DNA from: Rhodobiaceae bacterium
Lineage (GTDB): Bacteria > Pseudomonadota > Alphaproteobacteria > Rhizobiales > NORP267
Direction of reading: 5' to 3'
Assembly (NCBI GenBank): GCA_020441905.1
Contig: JAGRLG010000035.1
Location: 1-64,000 of the forward strand
DNA length: 64,000 nt
The translations under genes were made by a program, and so were the position numbers. Shown one piece after another: positions 25,959 to 34,853 of this stretch; position 1 is the stretch's first letter; each line of letters opens with the position of its first letter. The notes under the pieces were generated by a model. It was not told where the DNA came from, searched no databases, and saw only the letters and a list, made by a program, of their open reading frames with translations.

Positions 25959-28088
25959 ATGAAGCGGCTCATTTCTCTTTTTGGATTCATCGCCGTTGCC
26001 GCGATTGGCACCTTCCTGCTGTTGCCCGTTGTCCTTTCGACCGACACCATTCGCGAGTCCATCGCCGCGCAGCTTGAAAGCTGGACCGGGCGCAAGGTCA
26101 CAATCGCCGGCCAGGCCCAGCTTTCGGTATTTCCCACCGTCTCGATGCGGCTGTCCGGGGTCAGCGTCGGCGGCCCGTCGGGCAGCGACAGCGCCGATGT
26201 CCTGGTGGCGATGGATGAACTCGACGCCAGCGTGCGGCTGATGCCGCTGCTTAGCGGCAGGGTCGAGGTCGACCGTTTTGCCCTGGTGCGTCCGCGCATC
26301 AATCTGGTGGTGGGCCGGGATGGCCAGCCAAACTGGCGCCTTGCCGCCCGGCCGGCCGCGGCGGGCAGCGCGGCGCCCGCGGCAGCGCCGGCAAATGCGC
26401 CCGGCGGCGCAGCGCCGCAGGGACAAGGCGGCGCGCCCACGCCCTCCCGCCAGTCCGACACCGCCAGCAAGACCAGCACCTTCGCCGTCACGGCGGTGCA
26501 GATCGGCAAGTTCGACGTCCGCGACGGACAGGTCAGCTACCGCAATGCCCAGACCGGCGCCAAGATTGAAGCCAGCAGCATCAGCGCCAGCATGGCCTGG
26601 CCCTCGCTGACCAGCGCCCTGAGCAGCAATGGCACACTGGTCTGGCGCGGCGAGGTCGTGACCTTCGCGCTGCGCTTCGACGATCCGGTTGCGCTGGCCA
26701 CCGCCGGTGCCAGCAACAGCGAGGTCATGGTTTCGAGCAGCCGCGGAACCCTCAATATGAAGGGAATCGTCAGCACCGCGGTCGATTTTGCCGTCGATGG
26801 CAGTGTCGAAACCCGCATACCCTCGGTGCGCGCCCTGGCCCGCTGGTTCGATGTCGATCTGCCCGCCGGCGGCGGCCTCAACGAGTTGTCGCTGAAGTCG
26901 AAGTTCCTCGCCGGCGGAACCAAATTTTCCTTCCCCGACGCCTTGCTCAATCTGGACGGAAATGCCGCCGAAGGCGCCATCGTCGTCAAGATGGTGTCGC
27001 CGCGGCCCTTGATCCAGGCGACGCTCGCCACCTCGACCTTGAACCTGACGCCCTATCTGCCGGCACCCGGCGCAGCCGGCGCCGCATCTGGCGCGGCTGT
27101 GCCGGGGCGAACGGCTGGCGCTTCGCAGCCGCCGCAATCGGGCGCGGCGCAATCGGGTGCGGCGGCGGTCAATGGGAGCGGGAGCGCTGGTCCGGAGGCG
27201 GGCATCGACCTTTCGGGCTTGCGGGTTCTCGATGCCGATTTGCGGCTTTCGGCGGCGAAGACCATCGCCGGCAGTTTTGAATTCGGCTCCGGCGCGGTGA
27301 CAGCGGCGCTGATGAATGGCGTGCTGACCGCGCAGCTGGCGGATATCAAGGGCTTTGGCGGCAGCATCAATGCCACGGTCGGCGTCGATGGGCGCGGACG
27401 GGTACCGCTGCTGACCGTCAATGCCGTGGCCAAGGGCGTCAATCTACAGTTCCTGCTGGCGCAGGCCGCCGGCTATGGCGGGCTGAGCGGAACCGGCAAC
27501 ATTGCCGCCAATCTCAATTCCAGGGGCGCGACGCGCCAGGCCGAGATCGCCAATCTCGATGGCACGGTGCAAGTCGCCGCCGCCGACGGCGCCATTCGCG
27601 GCATCAATCTGGTCGAGGCAATCCGCTCCTTGCGCGCCGGGCAGATTACCGGGTGGCTTGCCGGCAATGGCGCCCAGACCGCCTACAAGACGATGAGCGC
27701 CGACTACCGCGTCGAGAAGGGCATTGCCCGCACCAACAATCTCACCATCGACGGGCCGGGGCTGAACCTGACCGGGGCCGGGCATGCCGACCTGACGACG
27801 GCCAGCCTCGACTTGCGGATGCGGGCGCGCATATTCGACGGGACCAAGGTCACGCCGGCGGGCGATCCCGTCGCCCTGTTCGACCTGCCGATCATCATCC
27901 GCGGCCCGTGGGAAAAACCGTCCATTCTGCCCGGCGGCTTCGGTCTCGACATGGCCTCTCCGGAAGTGGAGAAGGTGATACGCGATGTCGGCGAGAAACT
28001 GCAGGACGGCGATCTGGGGAAAATTGGCGACGCCATCCGCAAAGGCAATATCAACGACGTTCTCAATGCGTTGACCGGCAACAAATAG
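25959..28088 (+). CDS. AsmA family protein
   Basis: AsmA-like proteins are large inner-membrane-anchored periplasmic proteins related to bridge-like lipid transfer proteins and linked to outer-membrane homeostasis. The 709-residue product has one N-terminal anchor (LISLFGFIAVAAIGTFLLLP). The AsmA start motif RESIAAQLESWTGRKVTIAG, with LSVFPTVSMRLSGVSVGGPS, follows. An Ala/Gly/Pro-rich spacer covers about residues 125-165 and another about 365-410. The conserved AsmA C-terminal domain contains DGAIRGINLVEAIRSLRAG and GPGLNLTGAGHADLTTASLD. It stands alone, with a short DUF6460-like gene 170 bp downstream on the same strand. Confidence 0.92.
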   Translation: MKRLISLFGFIAVAAIGTFLLLPVVLSTDTIRESIAAQLESWTGRKVTIAGQAQLSVFPTVSMRLSGVSVGGPSGSDSADVLVAMDELDASVRLMPLLSGRVEVDRFALVRPRINLVVGRDGQPNWRLAARPAAAGSAAPAAAPANAPGGAAPQGQGGAPTPSRQSDTASKTSTFAVTAVQIGKFDVRDGQVSYRNAQTGAKIEASSISASMAWPSLTSALSSNGTLVWRGEVVTFALRFDDPVALATAGASNSEVMVSSSRGTLNMKGIVSTAVDFAVDGSVETRIPSVRALARWFDVDLPAGGGLNELSLKSKFLAGGTKFSFPDALLNLDGNAAEGAIVVKMVSPRPLIQATLATSTLNLTPYLPAPGAAGAASGAAVPGRTAGASQPPQSGAAQSGAAAVNGSGSAGPEAGIDLSGLRVLDADLRLSAAKTIAGSFEFGSGAVTAALMNGVLTAQLADIKGFGGSINATVGVDGRGRVPLLTVNAVAKGVNLQFLLAQAAGYGGLSGTGNIAANLNSRGATRQAEIANLDGTVQVAAADGAIRGINLVEAIRSLRAGQITGWLAGNGAQTAYKTMSADYRVEKGIARTNNLTIDGPGLNLTGAGHADLTTASLDLRMRARIFDGTKVTPAGDPVALFDLPIIIRGPWEKPSILPGGFGLDMASPEVEKVIRDVGEKLQDGDLGKIGDAIRKGNINDVLNALTGNK

Positions 28089-28258
28089 CCCCACCGCCGA
28101 CAGGCCGCCGCTAACCATACGTTCAGACGGAAACACCGCCACGGCCCGCCACGGCTTGTATTTTCCCCGCCCACGCGATTGGATAAGCGGCTGGCGCGAC
28201 GCTGCTGTCCGATTTTTCAAGCGACGCAGCGGCGCGGCGGCGGGGAACGGAACTGGCG

Positions 28259-28504
28259 ATGATGCTGCGCTTCATATCGACGATCTTCAAAATCCTGCTC
28301 GCCTCGCTTCTGGTCGGAGTGATCCTGGCTTATCTGGATATTTCGCCGGAAGAGGTGCTCAAGGATTTCGGCCTGACGCCGCAGGATCTGATTTCCTATC
28401 TCGACCGTTCGATGCGCTGGGCGGTGCCGCATATCATCATCGGCGCCATCGTGACCGTGCCGGTATGGCTGGTCATCTATCTGTTCCGACCGCCGCGCGG
28501 CTGA
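28259..28504 (+). CDS. Small integral membrane protein (DUF6460-like)
   Basis: This 81-residue protein has two predicted membrane helices (ISTIFKILLASLLVGVILAY and VPHIIIGAIVTVPVWLVIYL), joined by an acidic loop with the phrase DISPEEVLKDFGLTPQDLI. The layout resembles a small domain of unknown function common in Hyphomicrobiales (DUF6460). The function is unknown. Two adjacent ATG codons (28259, 28262) are both possible starts. Its position after asmA suggests an envelope link, but there is no direct evidence. Confidence 0.75.
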   Translation: MMLRFISTIFKILLASLLVGVILAYLDISPEEVLKDFGLTPQDLISYLDRSMRWAVPHIIIGAIVTVPVWLVIYLFRPPRG

Positions 28505-28600
28505 CGGGCGCCATCGGCCGGAGGCAGCGCGGGCGGGTCCGTAAACTCCAAAATTGCTTTACCAACAATTAGATTTAACCGGCCGCACCAGCGCGTTTGG

Positions 28601-28625
28601 CCACGAATTGCGTGACAATTCGTGG
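28601..28625. promoter_or_regulatory. Perfect palindrome, likely operator
   Basis: CCACGAATTG (28601-28610) and its exact reverse complement (28616-28625) flank the 5-nt centre CGTGA. The palindrome overlaps the -35 region of the promoter-like pair at 28612-28641 and has no T-run, so an operator is more likely than a terminator. Confidence 0.65.
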
Positions 28626-28641
28626 CGCAGCCCCCTATAGT
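28612..28641 (+). promoter_or_regulatory. Candidate sigma-70-type promoter
   Basis: GTGACA (28612-28617) and TATAGT (28636-28641) are 18 nt apart, giving one of the better-looking promoter pairs in the window. A transcript would begin near 28648, about 195 nt before the GntR start. Confidence 0.5.
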
Positions 28642-28842
28642 GCCCAGGCATGCGGGTCCGAAGGGAGAGACACCCAGTATTTCAGGGTGCTAAGGCCTCG
28701 CAGGCGAGGAAACGAACAAAAATCATATGCGCTCATTTGCGCAACGAATGAGGGATTATTGCGGGTCGCCATAGTATCCAAATATTTCACAACGTTGTTC
28801 AATTGAGCGCGCATATTTAGGGGGGCAGTTCGCTGCTGGAGT

Positions 28843-29580
28843 ATGCGCAAGAGTGACAAGTCGAATACCGGTCTGCCGGCGGCGGCGAAAAAGCTGTGCC
28901 GGCATAACGTCAACGAAAAAGTCTACAACAAGCTGCGCAAGGCGATCGCCATGGGACGCATAATCCCCGGCGACGGCGTTTCGTTGCGCAGCCTGGCCAG
29001 GGAAATGCGGGTCAGCCCGATGCCGGTGCGTGAGGCCATTCAGCGCCTGACCGCCGAAAGGGCCCTGGAAATGAATTCCAGCCGGCGTTATTTCGTGCCG
29101 GAAATGACACCCGGCCGCTTCGAGGAACTGGTCAAGGTGCGCTTGCAGCTAGAGCCGGAAGCGGCGGCCCGCGCCCTTCCTCATCTTGGCGAAGACGATA
29201 TTCTGGCGCTGGAGGAACTTGACGGCCATATCGCCGACAGCCTGCGCACGGGAAATGTCGATTCTTACGTGCGCGACGACTACGCGTTTCACTTCCGCAT
29301 CTACCGCGCCGCCGCCTCCGATGTCCTGGTGCCGATGATCGAAAGCCTGTGGTTGCAGTCGGGCCCCTTCATGAGGGCGGTCTATGGCCGGGTCGGCACT
29401 TCGGAACTGATCGGCCAGCGCGCGGCGACCCTGGCGGCGATCAAGTCCGGCGATGAAGCCGGACTGCGCATGGCAATCCGCTTTCACATCATCGATTCGA
29501 TGGAACTGACCGGGCGCGCGGTTCTCGAACAGAACCGCCGGCAAGGCGCCGACGGCGCGCTGGCGGCGGCCGCGGTCTGA
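28843..29580 (+). CDS. GntR family regulator, FadR/FCD subfamily
   Basis: This 245-residue protein has an N-terminal GntR winged helix (residues 22-88; VYNKLRKAIAMGRIIPGDGV, then LAREMRVSPMPVREAIQRLT) and a C-terminal all-helical FCD effector domain. The usual FCD metal-site pattern is partly present (D at DDYAFHFRIYRAA, then H at FHIIDSMEL). FCD regulators usually sense carboxylic acids. It has a long leader with palindromes. The downstream gene is on the other strand, so its target is most likely itself or a distant operon. Confidence 0.92.
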   Translation: MRKSDKSNTGLPAAAKKLCRHNVNEKVYNKLRKAIAMGRIIPGDGVSLRSLAREMRVSPMPVREAIQRLTAERALEMNSSRRYFVPEMTPGRFEELVKVRLQLEPEAAARALPHLGEDDILALEELDGHIADSLRTGNVDSYVRDDYAFHFRIYRAAASDVLVPMIESLWLQSGPFMRAVYGRVGTSELIGQRAATLAAIKSGDEAGLRMAIRFHIIDSMELTGRAVLEQNRRQGADGALAAAAV

Positions 29581-29640
29581 CCGCCTGCTCCTGCCGGCGG
29601 CGTGCGAGAACCGGAGCTGGCAGGGCGGCAAGACAAGAAC

Positions 29641-29661
29641 GGCCGGGCGAATAGCCCGGCC
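29641..29661 (-). terminator. Terminator of the TorF-like porin gene
   Basis: GGCCGGGC (29641-29648) and GCCCGGCC (29654-29661) form a perfect 8-bp stem with a 5-nt loop. On the minus strand GTTCTTGTCTT follows, consistent with intrinsic termination 46 bp after the porin stop. Confidence 0.7.
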
Positions 29662-29706
29662 GCCAATGGGTTGGCCGATAACAGGCCTATTGGCCAGTGA
29701 CCGGCC

Positions 29707-30498
29707 CTACTTGGTCGCGATATCCATCGAAACCGTCGCCATGAAGCGGGCGTCGCAATTGTTCGAGCCGCAGGTGGCGCGCGAAATATCGGTGTCGCGA
29801 TAGCGCAGATCGATGGTGATCAGGTCGTTATAGGTCCAGGAAATACCGGCATTCCAGTTGAGGTAGTCGATCTGGGTCGGGTTGTTGAACCACTGATAGC
29901 CAAAGCCACCGCTCACCGAAAAGTCGTGAGGCAGTTCCACGGTAAGGTTGGTTTCGGCGTAATAGGCGTTGCCCACCGAGCCGAAGAAGTCCGGCGAGTA
30001 ATAGAAGCCGCCGTCCAGCGTCACCTTGTCCATGACCGGGGCGCTGGCCGCCGCCTTGATCTCGACATAGTTGAACTCGCCGGCCGGGTCGATGGCGCTG
30101 GGATAGACGTAGTAGATAACGCCGAAATCGAAATCGACATTGTTCCAGCTCGGCCGCACGCCGGCGGTGAAATCGACTTCGACCTCGGCGATCTTGCGCC
30201 CGGTCGCGGTCCTGCCGAAATCGATATTGGATCCCCAGATCCCGGCATAGAACATGTCGTAATTGACCTCTCCCCATGCCTGGAAGGCCGCTTCGCCGCC
30301 GGTCTGGGAAATGCCGCGGAAGGTGTAGTCGTTCGACACCGAGATACCGGCGGACGCGCCGAAGGGCGACGAATTGGCAGCGACGCCGTTATTATCCGCC
30401 GCGCCGGCCGGCACCGGCGCCATGGCCAAGGCGCCGGCGCAGGCCGCGGCACCGGCAAACAGTTTCAGGCGCGAGATCAGATCGCGGTTCATGGTCAT
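29707..30498 (-). CDS. TorF family putative outer-membrane porin
   Basis: This 263-residue protein has a Sec signal peptide (LISRLKLFAGAAACAGALAM, cleavage near PAGAA). It has an amphipathic beta pattern typical of the TorF family: SAGISVSNDYTFRGISQTGG at the start and WGSNIDFGRTATGRKIAEVE in the middle. TorF proteins are predicted outer-membrane barrels of unknown solute. Two Cys near the C terminus (ATCGSNNCDAR) could form a disulphide in a loop. The start is ATG 30498 with AGAGGA 8 nt upstream; longer frames upstream are non-family. A 12-bp palindrome lies 190 bp upstream. Confidence 0.9.
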   Translation of the reverse strand: MTMNRDLISRLKLFAGAAACAGALAMAPVPAGAADNNGVAANSSPFGASAGISVSNDYTFRGISQTGGEAAFQAWGEVNYDMFYAGIWGSNIDFGRTATGRKIAEVEVDFTAGVRPSWNNVDFDFGVIYYVYPSAIDPAGEFNYVEIKAAASAPVMDKVTLDGGFYYSPDFFGSVGNAYYAETNLTVELPHDFSVSGGFGYQWFNNPTQIDYLNWNAGISWTYNDLITIDLRYRDTDISRATCGSNNCDARFMATVSMDIATK

Positions 30499-30687
30499 GA
30501 CATAAATCCTCTTGCCGACTGCGCGCCGGCCGCGGCCGCCATACAGACATCGGGGCTCCGCAGGTGCCGTTGCGCATGTTGGCGCCCTTGAACGGCGCCG
30601 CTCACTGAGGCAATAACTAGCGCGGATCTTAGGACCGGCAAGGTCATTTTGTGTGCAACGCGGCCGATTTCCGATCAATAATTGTGC

Positions 30688-30699
30688 ATTGCATGCAAT
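30688..30699. promoter_or_regulatory. 12-bp palindrome in the torF/cobU divergent gap
   Basis: ATTGCATGCAAT is a perfect palindrome in the 243-bp divergent gap, 43 bp before the cobU start. It shares the TTGCA/TGCAA arms with the palindrome upstream of the phasin gene. Confidence 0.4.
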
Positions 30700-30741
30700 T
30701 ACTTGCAGCTGTGGCAAATGTGACACAGGCTGCCTGACGCG

Positions 30742-31320
30742 ATGGCGGCAAACTCGGGGGCGCAGCAAACGATGGAAGCGGACACCAGCGGCGAGGCGCG
30801 GCGCAAACTGATCCTGGGCGGCGCCCGCTCGGGCAAGAGCGCGCTGGCCGAGACTCTGGCGGCAGGACATGACCGGCGCATCTATATCGCCACCGCGGCC
30901 GCGGGAGACGACGAAATGGCGGCGCGCATCGCCGGCCACCGCCAGCGCCGCGGCCCGTCCTGGCACACCGTGGAGGCCCCGCTCGATCTTGCCGGCGCGC
31001 TTGGCGCCCATGACGGCGCAAAATGCTTCATCCTGGTCGATTGCATCACCTTGTGGCTGTCCAACCTGATGACGGCACAGGGCGACATCGAAGCAGAAAT
31101 CGGCCAACTGGCCAGCGCGGTCCAGGGGGTCGAGGGCACGCTGGCGCTGGTCGCCAATGAGGTCGGGCTCGGCATCGTGCCCGACAATGCCCTGGCGCGG
31201 CGCTTTCGCGACCATGCCGGGCTGGCCAACCAGGCGCTGGCGCGGGTATGCGACCAGGTGGTTCTGGTCGCCGCCGGACTGCCGCTGGTGCTCAAGGGTC
31301 CGCCGCTGCCGCCCGCCTAG
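30742..31320 (+). CDS. cobU: Adenosylcobinamide kinase / adenosylcobinamide-phosphate guanylyltransferase (CobU/CobP)
   Basis: This bifunctional enzyme phosphorylates adenosylcobinamide and transfers GMP to it, in the nucleotide-loop stage of B12 synthesis. The 192-residue protein has the P-loop GGARSGKS (26-33), the GMP-acceptor His region (IAGHRQRRGPSWHTVEAP), DCITLWLSNLM and NEVGLGIVPDN. The start at ATG 30742 is by length; ATG 30772 would also keep the whole fold. It is convergent with cobD, and the two stop codons share the bases CTAG (31317-31320). Confidence 0.96.
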   Translation: MAANSGAQQTMEADTSGEARRKLILGGARSGKSALAETLAAGHDRRIYIATAAAGDDEMAARIAGHRQRRGPSWHTVEAPLDLAGALGAHDGAKCFILVDCITLWLSNLMTAQGDIEAEIGQLASAVQGVEGTLALVANEVGLGIVPDNALARRFRDHAGLANQALARVCDQVVLVAAGLPLVLKGPPLPPA

Positions 31321-32312
31321 AACCAGGCGGGCGCAAGGCCCGCCAGCACCGTCAGGCAGGCCAGAGCAACCAGCGCCAAAACGCCATCGAGCATGCGGCG
31401 GTAGAGCGCCAGGGCACGCAGGATGTCGGCCGGGCCAAGCTCGGCTCGGCCCTCGCCAAGCCAGGCGCCGGCAAGCGCTGTCTCGCCATAGCGGCGCGGG
31501 CCACCGAGGCGAAAGCCCAGCGCGCCGGCCATGGCCGCCTCCGGCCAGCCGGCATTGGGCGAGGCATGGGCCGGCGCATCGCGGACCATGGCTCTCAGCG
31601 CGGCGCGGGTCCCGCCGCCGGAAAAGGGCGCGGCGAAAGCAAGGGCCAGGCCGGTCAGGCGGGCGGGAATCCAGTTGACCGCATCGTCGAGGCGGGCGGC
31701 GGCGAAGCCGAAATCGCGATAGCGCTCGGAACGGTAGCCGATCATGCTGTCGGCGGTATTGACGGCCTTGTAGAGCGCGATGCCGGGAAGGCCGGCGACC
31801 AGCAGCCAGAACAGCGGCGCGGTCACGCCGTCGGCGGAATTCTCGGCAAGGCTTTCGACAGCGGCCCGTGCGATGGCGTGGTCGTCGAGCTGCGCGGTGT
31901 CGCGGCCGACAATATGGCCAACGGCGGCGCGGGCCTCTTCGGTTCCCCGGTGCAGGGCGAAGGCGACGGCGCCAACCCGGGCGCCGAGCTCCTTCTGCGC
32001 TATCAGGCTTGCCGCCGCGATGGCTTCCAGGACGAAACCGCCGGGAAAGGATCGCAGCGCCAGCGCCGACGGCACGGTGACGATCGCCACCACCACCAGC
32101 ACCAGGGCGAGCGTGAGGCCGCCGCGCAATCTCAGGTCGCGGCGGCCGGCGCGGTTAAGCTGTTTTTCCAGATCGGAAATGATGGCGCCGATCCACACCA
32201 CCGGATGCCTGATGGCGCGGTAAAGGCGCGGCGGGTAGCCAAAGCGGCGCTCAAGGCCAAGGGCGATCAGGGCAACAAAAAGCGATGTGGCGGAGAAGAA
32301 GAGGGCGCTCAC
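31317..32312 (-). CDS. cobD: Adenosylcobinamide-phosphate synthase CobD (CbiB)
   Basis: This membrane enzyme joins the aminopropanol phosphate arm to adenosylcobyric acid. The 331-residue protein has several hydrophobic helices and the CbiB motifs HPVVWIGAIISDLE, LAENSADGVTAPLFWLLVAG, KAVNTADSMIGYRSERYRDF and the helical C terminus. The start is GTG 32312 (VSALFFSATS), which overlaps the cobC stop by 4 bp (GTGA). The frame upstream of it is the out-of-frame end of cobC. It is last in the cobA-cobB-cobQ-cobC-cobD run. Confidence 0.94.
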   Translation of the reverse strand: MSALFFSATSLFVALIALGLERRFGYPPRLYRAIRHPVVWIGAIISDLEKQLNRAGRRDLRLRGGLTLALVLVVVAIVTVPSALALRSFPGGFVLEAIAAASLIAQKELGARVGAVAFALHRGTEEARAAVGHIVGRDTAQLDDHAIARAAVESLAENSADGVTAPLFWLLVAGLPGIALYKAVNTADSMIGYRSERYRDFGFAAARLDDAVNWIPARLTGLALAFAAPFSGGGTRAALRAMVRDAPAHASPNAGWPEAAMAGALGFRLGGPRRYGETALAGAWLGEGRAELGPADILRALALYRRMLDGVLALVALACLTVLAGLAPAWF

Positions 32313-33385
32313 CGGCGCGCTCCGGCGGCAAAACCGGCTAGCACGGCGCCTAGCCGGGCCGAATCTGCGGCGCAAGCGGGAAGACCGAAACGCAGCCAAC
32401 GCGGATCGTGAGCGAAGCGGCGCACATAGATGCGGGCGGCAAGCAGATCGGCGAACAGTTCGGCGGCCCGCTCATGTGCGGCAAGGCGGAACAGCGCGGT
32501 TCCGCCGATAATCTCCAGCCCGCCGGCCTCGAGGAGACGGTCGAGGCGGGCCGCCTCCGCTTCCAGGCGATCGCGAGTCAGGCGCTGCCAGTTGACATCG
32601 CCGAGCGCGGCGCGCGCCACCGCGATCGCCGGTCCCGAAACCGCCCAGGAGCCGAGGCGGGCCTCGATCCGCGCGGCAAGGTCGCGTGGCGCAATGGCAA
32701 AGCCGAGGCGCAGGCCGGCAAGGCCGAAGAACTTGCCGAAGGAGCGCAGCACCACCAACCCGTCCGGCGCGGCGCTGGCCAGCGCGCCGGCATGGGGGTC
32801 AAGATCGCCGAAGGCTTCGTCGACGATAAGCCAGCGGCCCGCCTTTGCCAGCCGCTCCGCCAGGGCGGCGATCTCTTCGGGCGCAAGGCGCCGGCCATCG
32901 GGGTTGTTGGGATTGACCAGGACCACGTTGCCGGCGGCGGCCAGGGCGGCGCCGATATTGTCCACGGCGCGAACGTCGTGGCCGGCTTGCGCCCAGGAGC
33001 GCTCGTGCTCGCCATAGGTGGGCGAGACTATCGCTGCCGGGGCCGGATCAAACAGGGTTGGCAGCAAGTGGATCAGGGCTTCCGAGCCAGGCGCGGCGAC
33101 AATTCGCAGTTTGCTCGGCACGCGGTAGCAGGCGCGGGCGGCATCGAGCAACGCGTCGAGTTCGCGGCGCGACGGCAGGGCGCGCCAGGCATCGGCGCCG
33201 ATCTCGGGCAGCGGGTGGGGCCAGGGATTGATTCCGGTGGAAAGGTCGAGCCATGGCGCGTGGGGGTCGGCCGCTTCGCCGGTCAGGCCGGCGCGCAAGG
33301 CTTCGGCCTCGGCCAGGTCGCCGCCATGGACCGGCAGGTCCGCAGCCAGCATACCCTTGTGCCTTGCCTCGCTTTTCCTGGCCAT
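32309..33385 (-). CDS. cobC: Threonine-phosphate decarboxylase CobC
   Basis: This PLP enzyme makes (R)-1-amino-2-propanol phosphate, the arm used by CobD. The 358-residue protein is a class I/II aminotransferase fold with WLDLSTGINPWPHPLP, NPNNPDGRRLAPEEI, the Asp region VDEAFGDLDP, and the PLP lysine in VLRSFGKFFGLAGLRLGF. The start is ATG 33385, 4 bp after the cobQ stop; an upstream extension would overlap cobQ in another frame. In enteric nomenclature this gene is called cobD, so names differ between systems. Confidence 0.95.
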   Translation of the reverse strand: MARKSEARHKGMLAADLPVHGGDLAEAEALRAGLTGEAADPHAPWLDLSTGINPWPHPLPEIGADAWRALPSRRELDALLDAARACYRVPSKLRIVAAPGSEALIHLLPTLFDPAPAAIVSPTYGEHERSWAQAGHDVRAVDNIGAALAAAGNVVLVNPNNPDGRRLAPEEIAALAERLAKAGRWLIVDEAFGDLDPHAGALASAAPDGLVVLRSFGKFFGLAGLRLGFAIAPRDLAARIEARLGSWAVSGPAIAVARAALGDVNWQRLTRDRLEAEAARLDRLLEAGGLEIIGGTALFRLAAHERAAELFADLLAARIYVRRFAHDPRWLRFGLPACAADSARLGAVLAGFAAGARR

Positions 33386-33389
33386 GGCG

Positions 33390-34853
33390 TCAGGCTCCCG
33401 CGCGCGCAAGGGCCAACAGGCGGTCGAGATCGAGGCAGGATTCCAGATGGTCGGCAAGCCGGTCCAGCGTTTCCTCGACACGCGGCTCGAAAGCCAGCTC
33501 CGATGGCGAAGCGCCGAGGGCGGAGAGAAAGGCCTGGCGGAAGCCGTCGGAGGAGAACAGCCCGTGCAGATAGGTGCCGCATATGCGGCCGTCGCGCGAC
33601 GTCGCGCCTTCTTCCCGCCCGCCGATCAGGGCGAAGGGACGCGACCGGTCGGCGCCCTCGCTGCGGCCGAGATGGATTTCGTAGCCGGACACGGCCATCC
33701 GGCTGGCGCAGTGGGTCCCGCTGACCTGCGCCAGCATCTTGTCACCGCCAAGCTCGGTGACGATGTCGAGCAGACCAAGCCCCGGAACCGCGGACGGCGC
33801 GCCCTCGATGCCGCCGGGATCGCTGATCTCGCGCCCCAGCAACTGGTAACCGCCGCACAGGCCAAGCACATGGCCGCCGCGCCGCACATGGGCCGCAATG
33901 TCGACATCCCAGCCCTGGGCGGCAAGGAAGCGCATGTCGGCGATGGTCGATTTGGTGCCGGGCAGGATGATGAGCCGGGCATCGGCGGGAATGGGATGGC
34001 CGGGCTGGACGATGGTCAGCTTGACCCCCTCTTCCAGACGCAGCGGATCGAGATCGTCGAAATTTGCGATGCGCGACAGGCGCGGCACGGCGATATGCAG
34101 CGCGCCGGTGCCCTCGCTCGATGCCCGTTCCAGCGCCACGGCGTCTTCCTGCGGCAGGTTTCGCGCCGGCGCGAAATGCGGCACCACGCCAAGGCAGGCA
34201 AGGCCGGTGCGCTGCCGAAGAAAGCGCACGCCGTCGTCGAACAGGGACGGGTCACCATGGAAGTTATTGATGATGAACGCCTTTATACGCGCGGCGTCCT
34301 GCGGATCGATGACCTCCATCGTGCCGACAATGGAAGCGATGACGCCGCCGCGATGGATGTCGCCGATCAGCGCCACCGGCATCCGGGCGGCGGCGGCAAA
34401 ACCCATATTGGCGATGTCGCGTTCGCGCAGGTTGATCTCGGCCGGGCTGCCCGCCCCCTCGGCGATGACGAGATCGGCCTCGCCGGCAAGGGCATGATAG
34501 CTCTCCAATACCGCGGGCAGATAGGTGAGCCGCTCATGGGCCCAGGCGCGGGCGCTCAGCGTCGCCACCCTTTTGCCGCGCACGATGACCTGGGCGCCGA
34601 TATCGGTTTCCGGTTTCAGAAGCACCGGATTCATGGCCACGGTGGCGGGCACGCCGCAGGCGCGGGCCTGAAGGGCCTGGGCGCGGCCGATCTCGCCGCC
34701 ATCCACGGTCACCGCGGCATTGTTGGACATGTTCTGCGGCTTGAAAGGACGCACCTTCAGTCCGCGGCGCGTATAGGCGCGGCACAGGCCGGCGGAAAGA
34801 AGCGACTTGCCGACATCCGAACCGGTGCCCTGCAACATCACCGCGGCGCTCAT
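33390..34853 (-). CDS. cobQ: Cobyric acid synthase CobQ
   Basis: CobQ amidates four side chains of adenosylcobyrinate a,c-diamide using glutamine and ATP. The 487-residue enzyme has the N-terminal synthetase P-loop-like motif QGTGSDVGKSLLSAGL and the FKPQNMSNNAAVT segment. The C-terminal class I amidotransferase domain has nucleophile C333 (VLGLCGGYQLLG) and H430 (GTYLHGLF). The start overlaps the cobB stop by 4 bp, showing coupling. The length is standard for the family. Confidence 0.97.
   Translation of the reverse strand: MSAAVMLQGTGSDVGKSLLSAGLCRAYTRRGLKVRPFKPQNMSNNAAVTVDGGEIGRAQALQARACGVPATVAMNPVLLKPETDIGAQVIVRGKRVATLSARAWAHERLTYLPAVLESYHALAGEADLVIAEGAGSPAEINLRERDIANMGFAAAARMPVALIGDIHRGGVIASIVGTMEVIDPQDAARIKAFIINNFHGDPSLFDDGVRFLRQRTGLACLGVVPHFAPARNLPQEDAVALERASSEGTGALHIAVPRLSRIANFDDLDPLRLEEGVKLTIVQPGHPIPADARLIILPGTKSTIADMRFLAAQGWDVDIAAHVRRGGHVLGLCGGYQLLGREISDPGGIEGAPSAVPGLGLLDIVTELGGDKMLAQVSGTHCASRMAVSGYEIHLGRSEGADRSRPFALIGGREEGATSRDGRICGTYLHGLFSSDGFRQAFLSALGASPSELAFEPRVEETLDRLADHLESCLDLDRLLALARAGA

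Larger units (their letters stand above)
28505..28842. other. Gene-free, AT-richer stretch with a palindrome and several hairpins
   Basis: These 338 bp hold no convincing gene and are visibly richer in A and T than the surroundings from about 28545 on. They contain a perfect 10-bp-arm palindrome (28601-28625) and an overlapping promoter-like pair (28612-28641). Three hairpins follow at 28671-28689, 28696-28709 and 28732-28752, then a 10-bp palindrome ACAACGTTGT (28789-28798) 45 bp before the GntR start. This could be a long regulated leader of the GntR gene or a small RNA. No known riboswitch class was recognised. Confidence 0.6.

Noticed and set aside
28640-28752. Glycine, SAM-II or guanidine riboswitch before the GntR gene
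   Set aside because: Single short phrases such as CCGAAGG and GGAGAGA look similar, but order and core sequences do not match any of these classes.
28597-28806. Small 69-codon frame in the gap before the GntR gene
   Set aside because: It spans the palindrome, promoter-like pair and hairpins, has no ribosome site and no recognisable sequence. Non-coding structure explains the region better.
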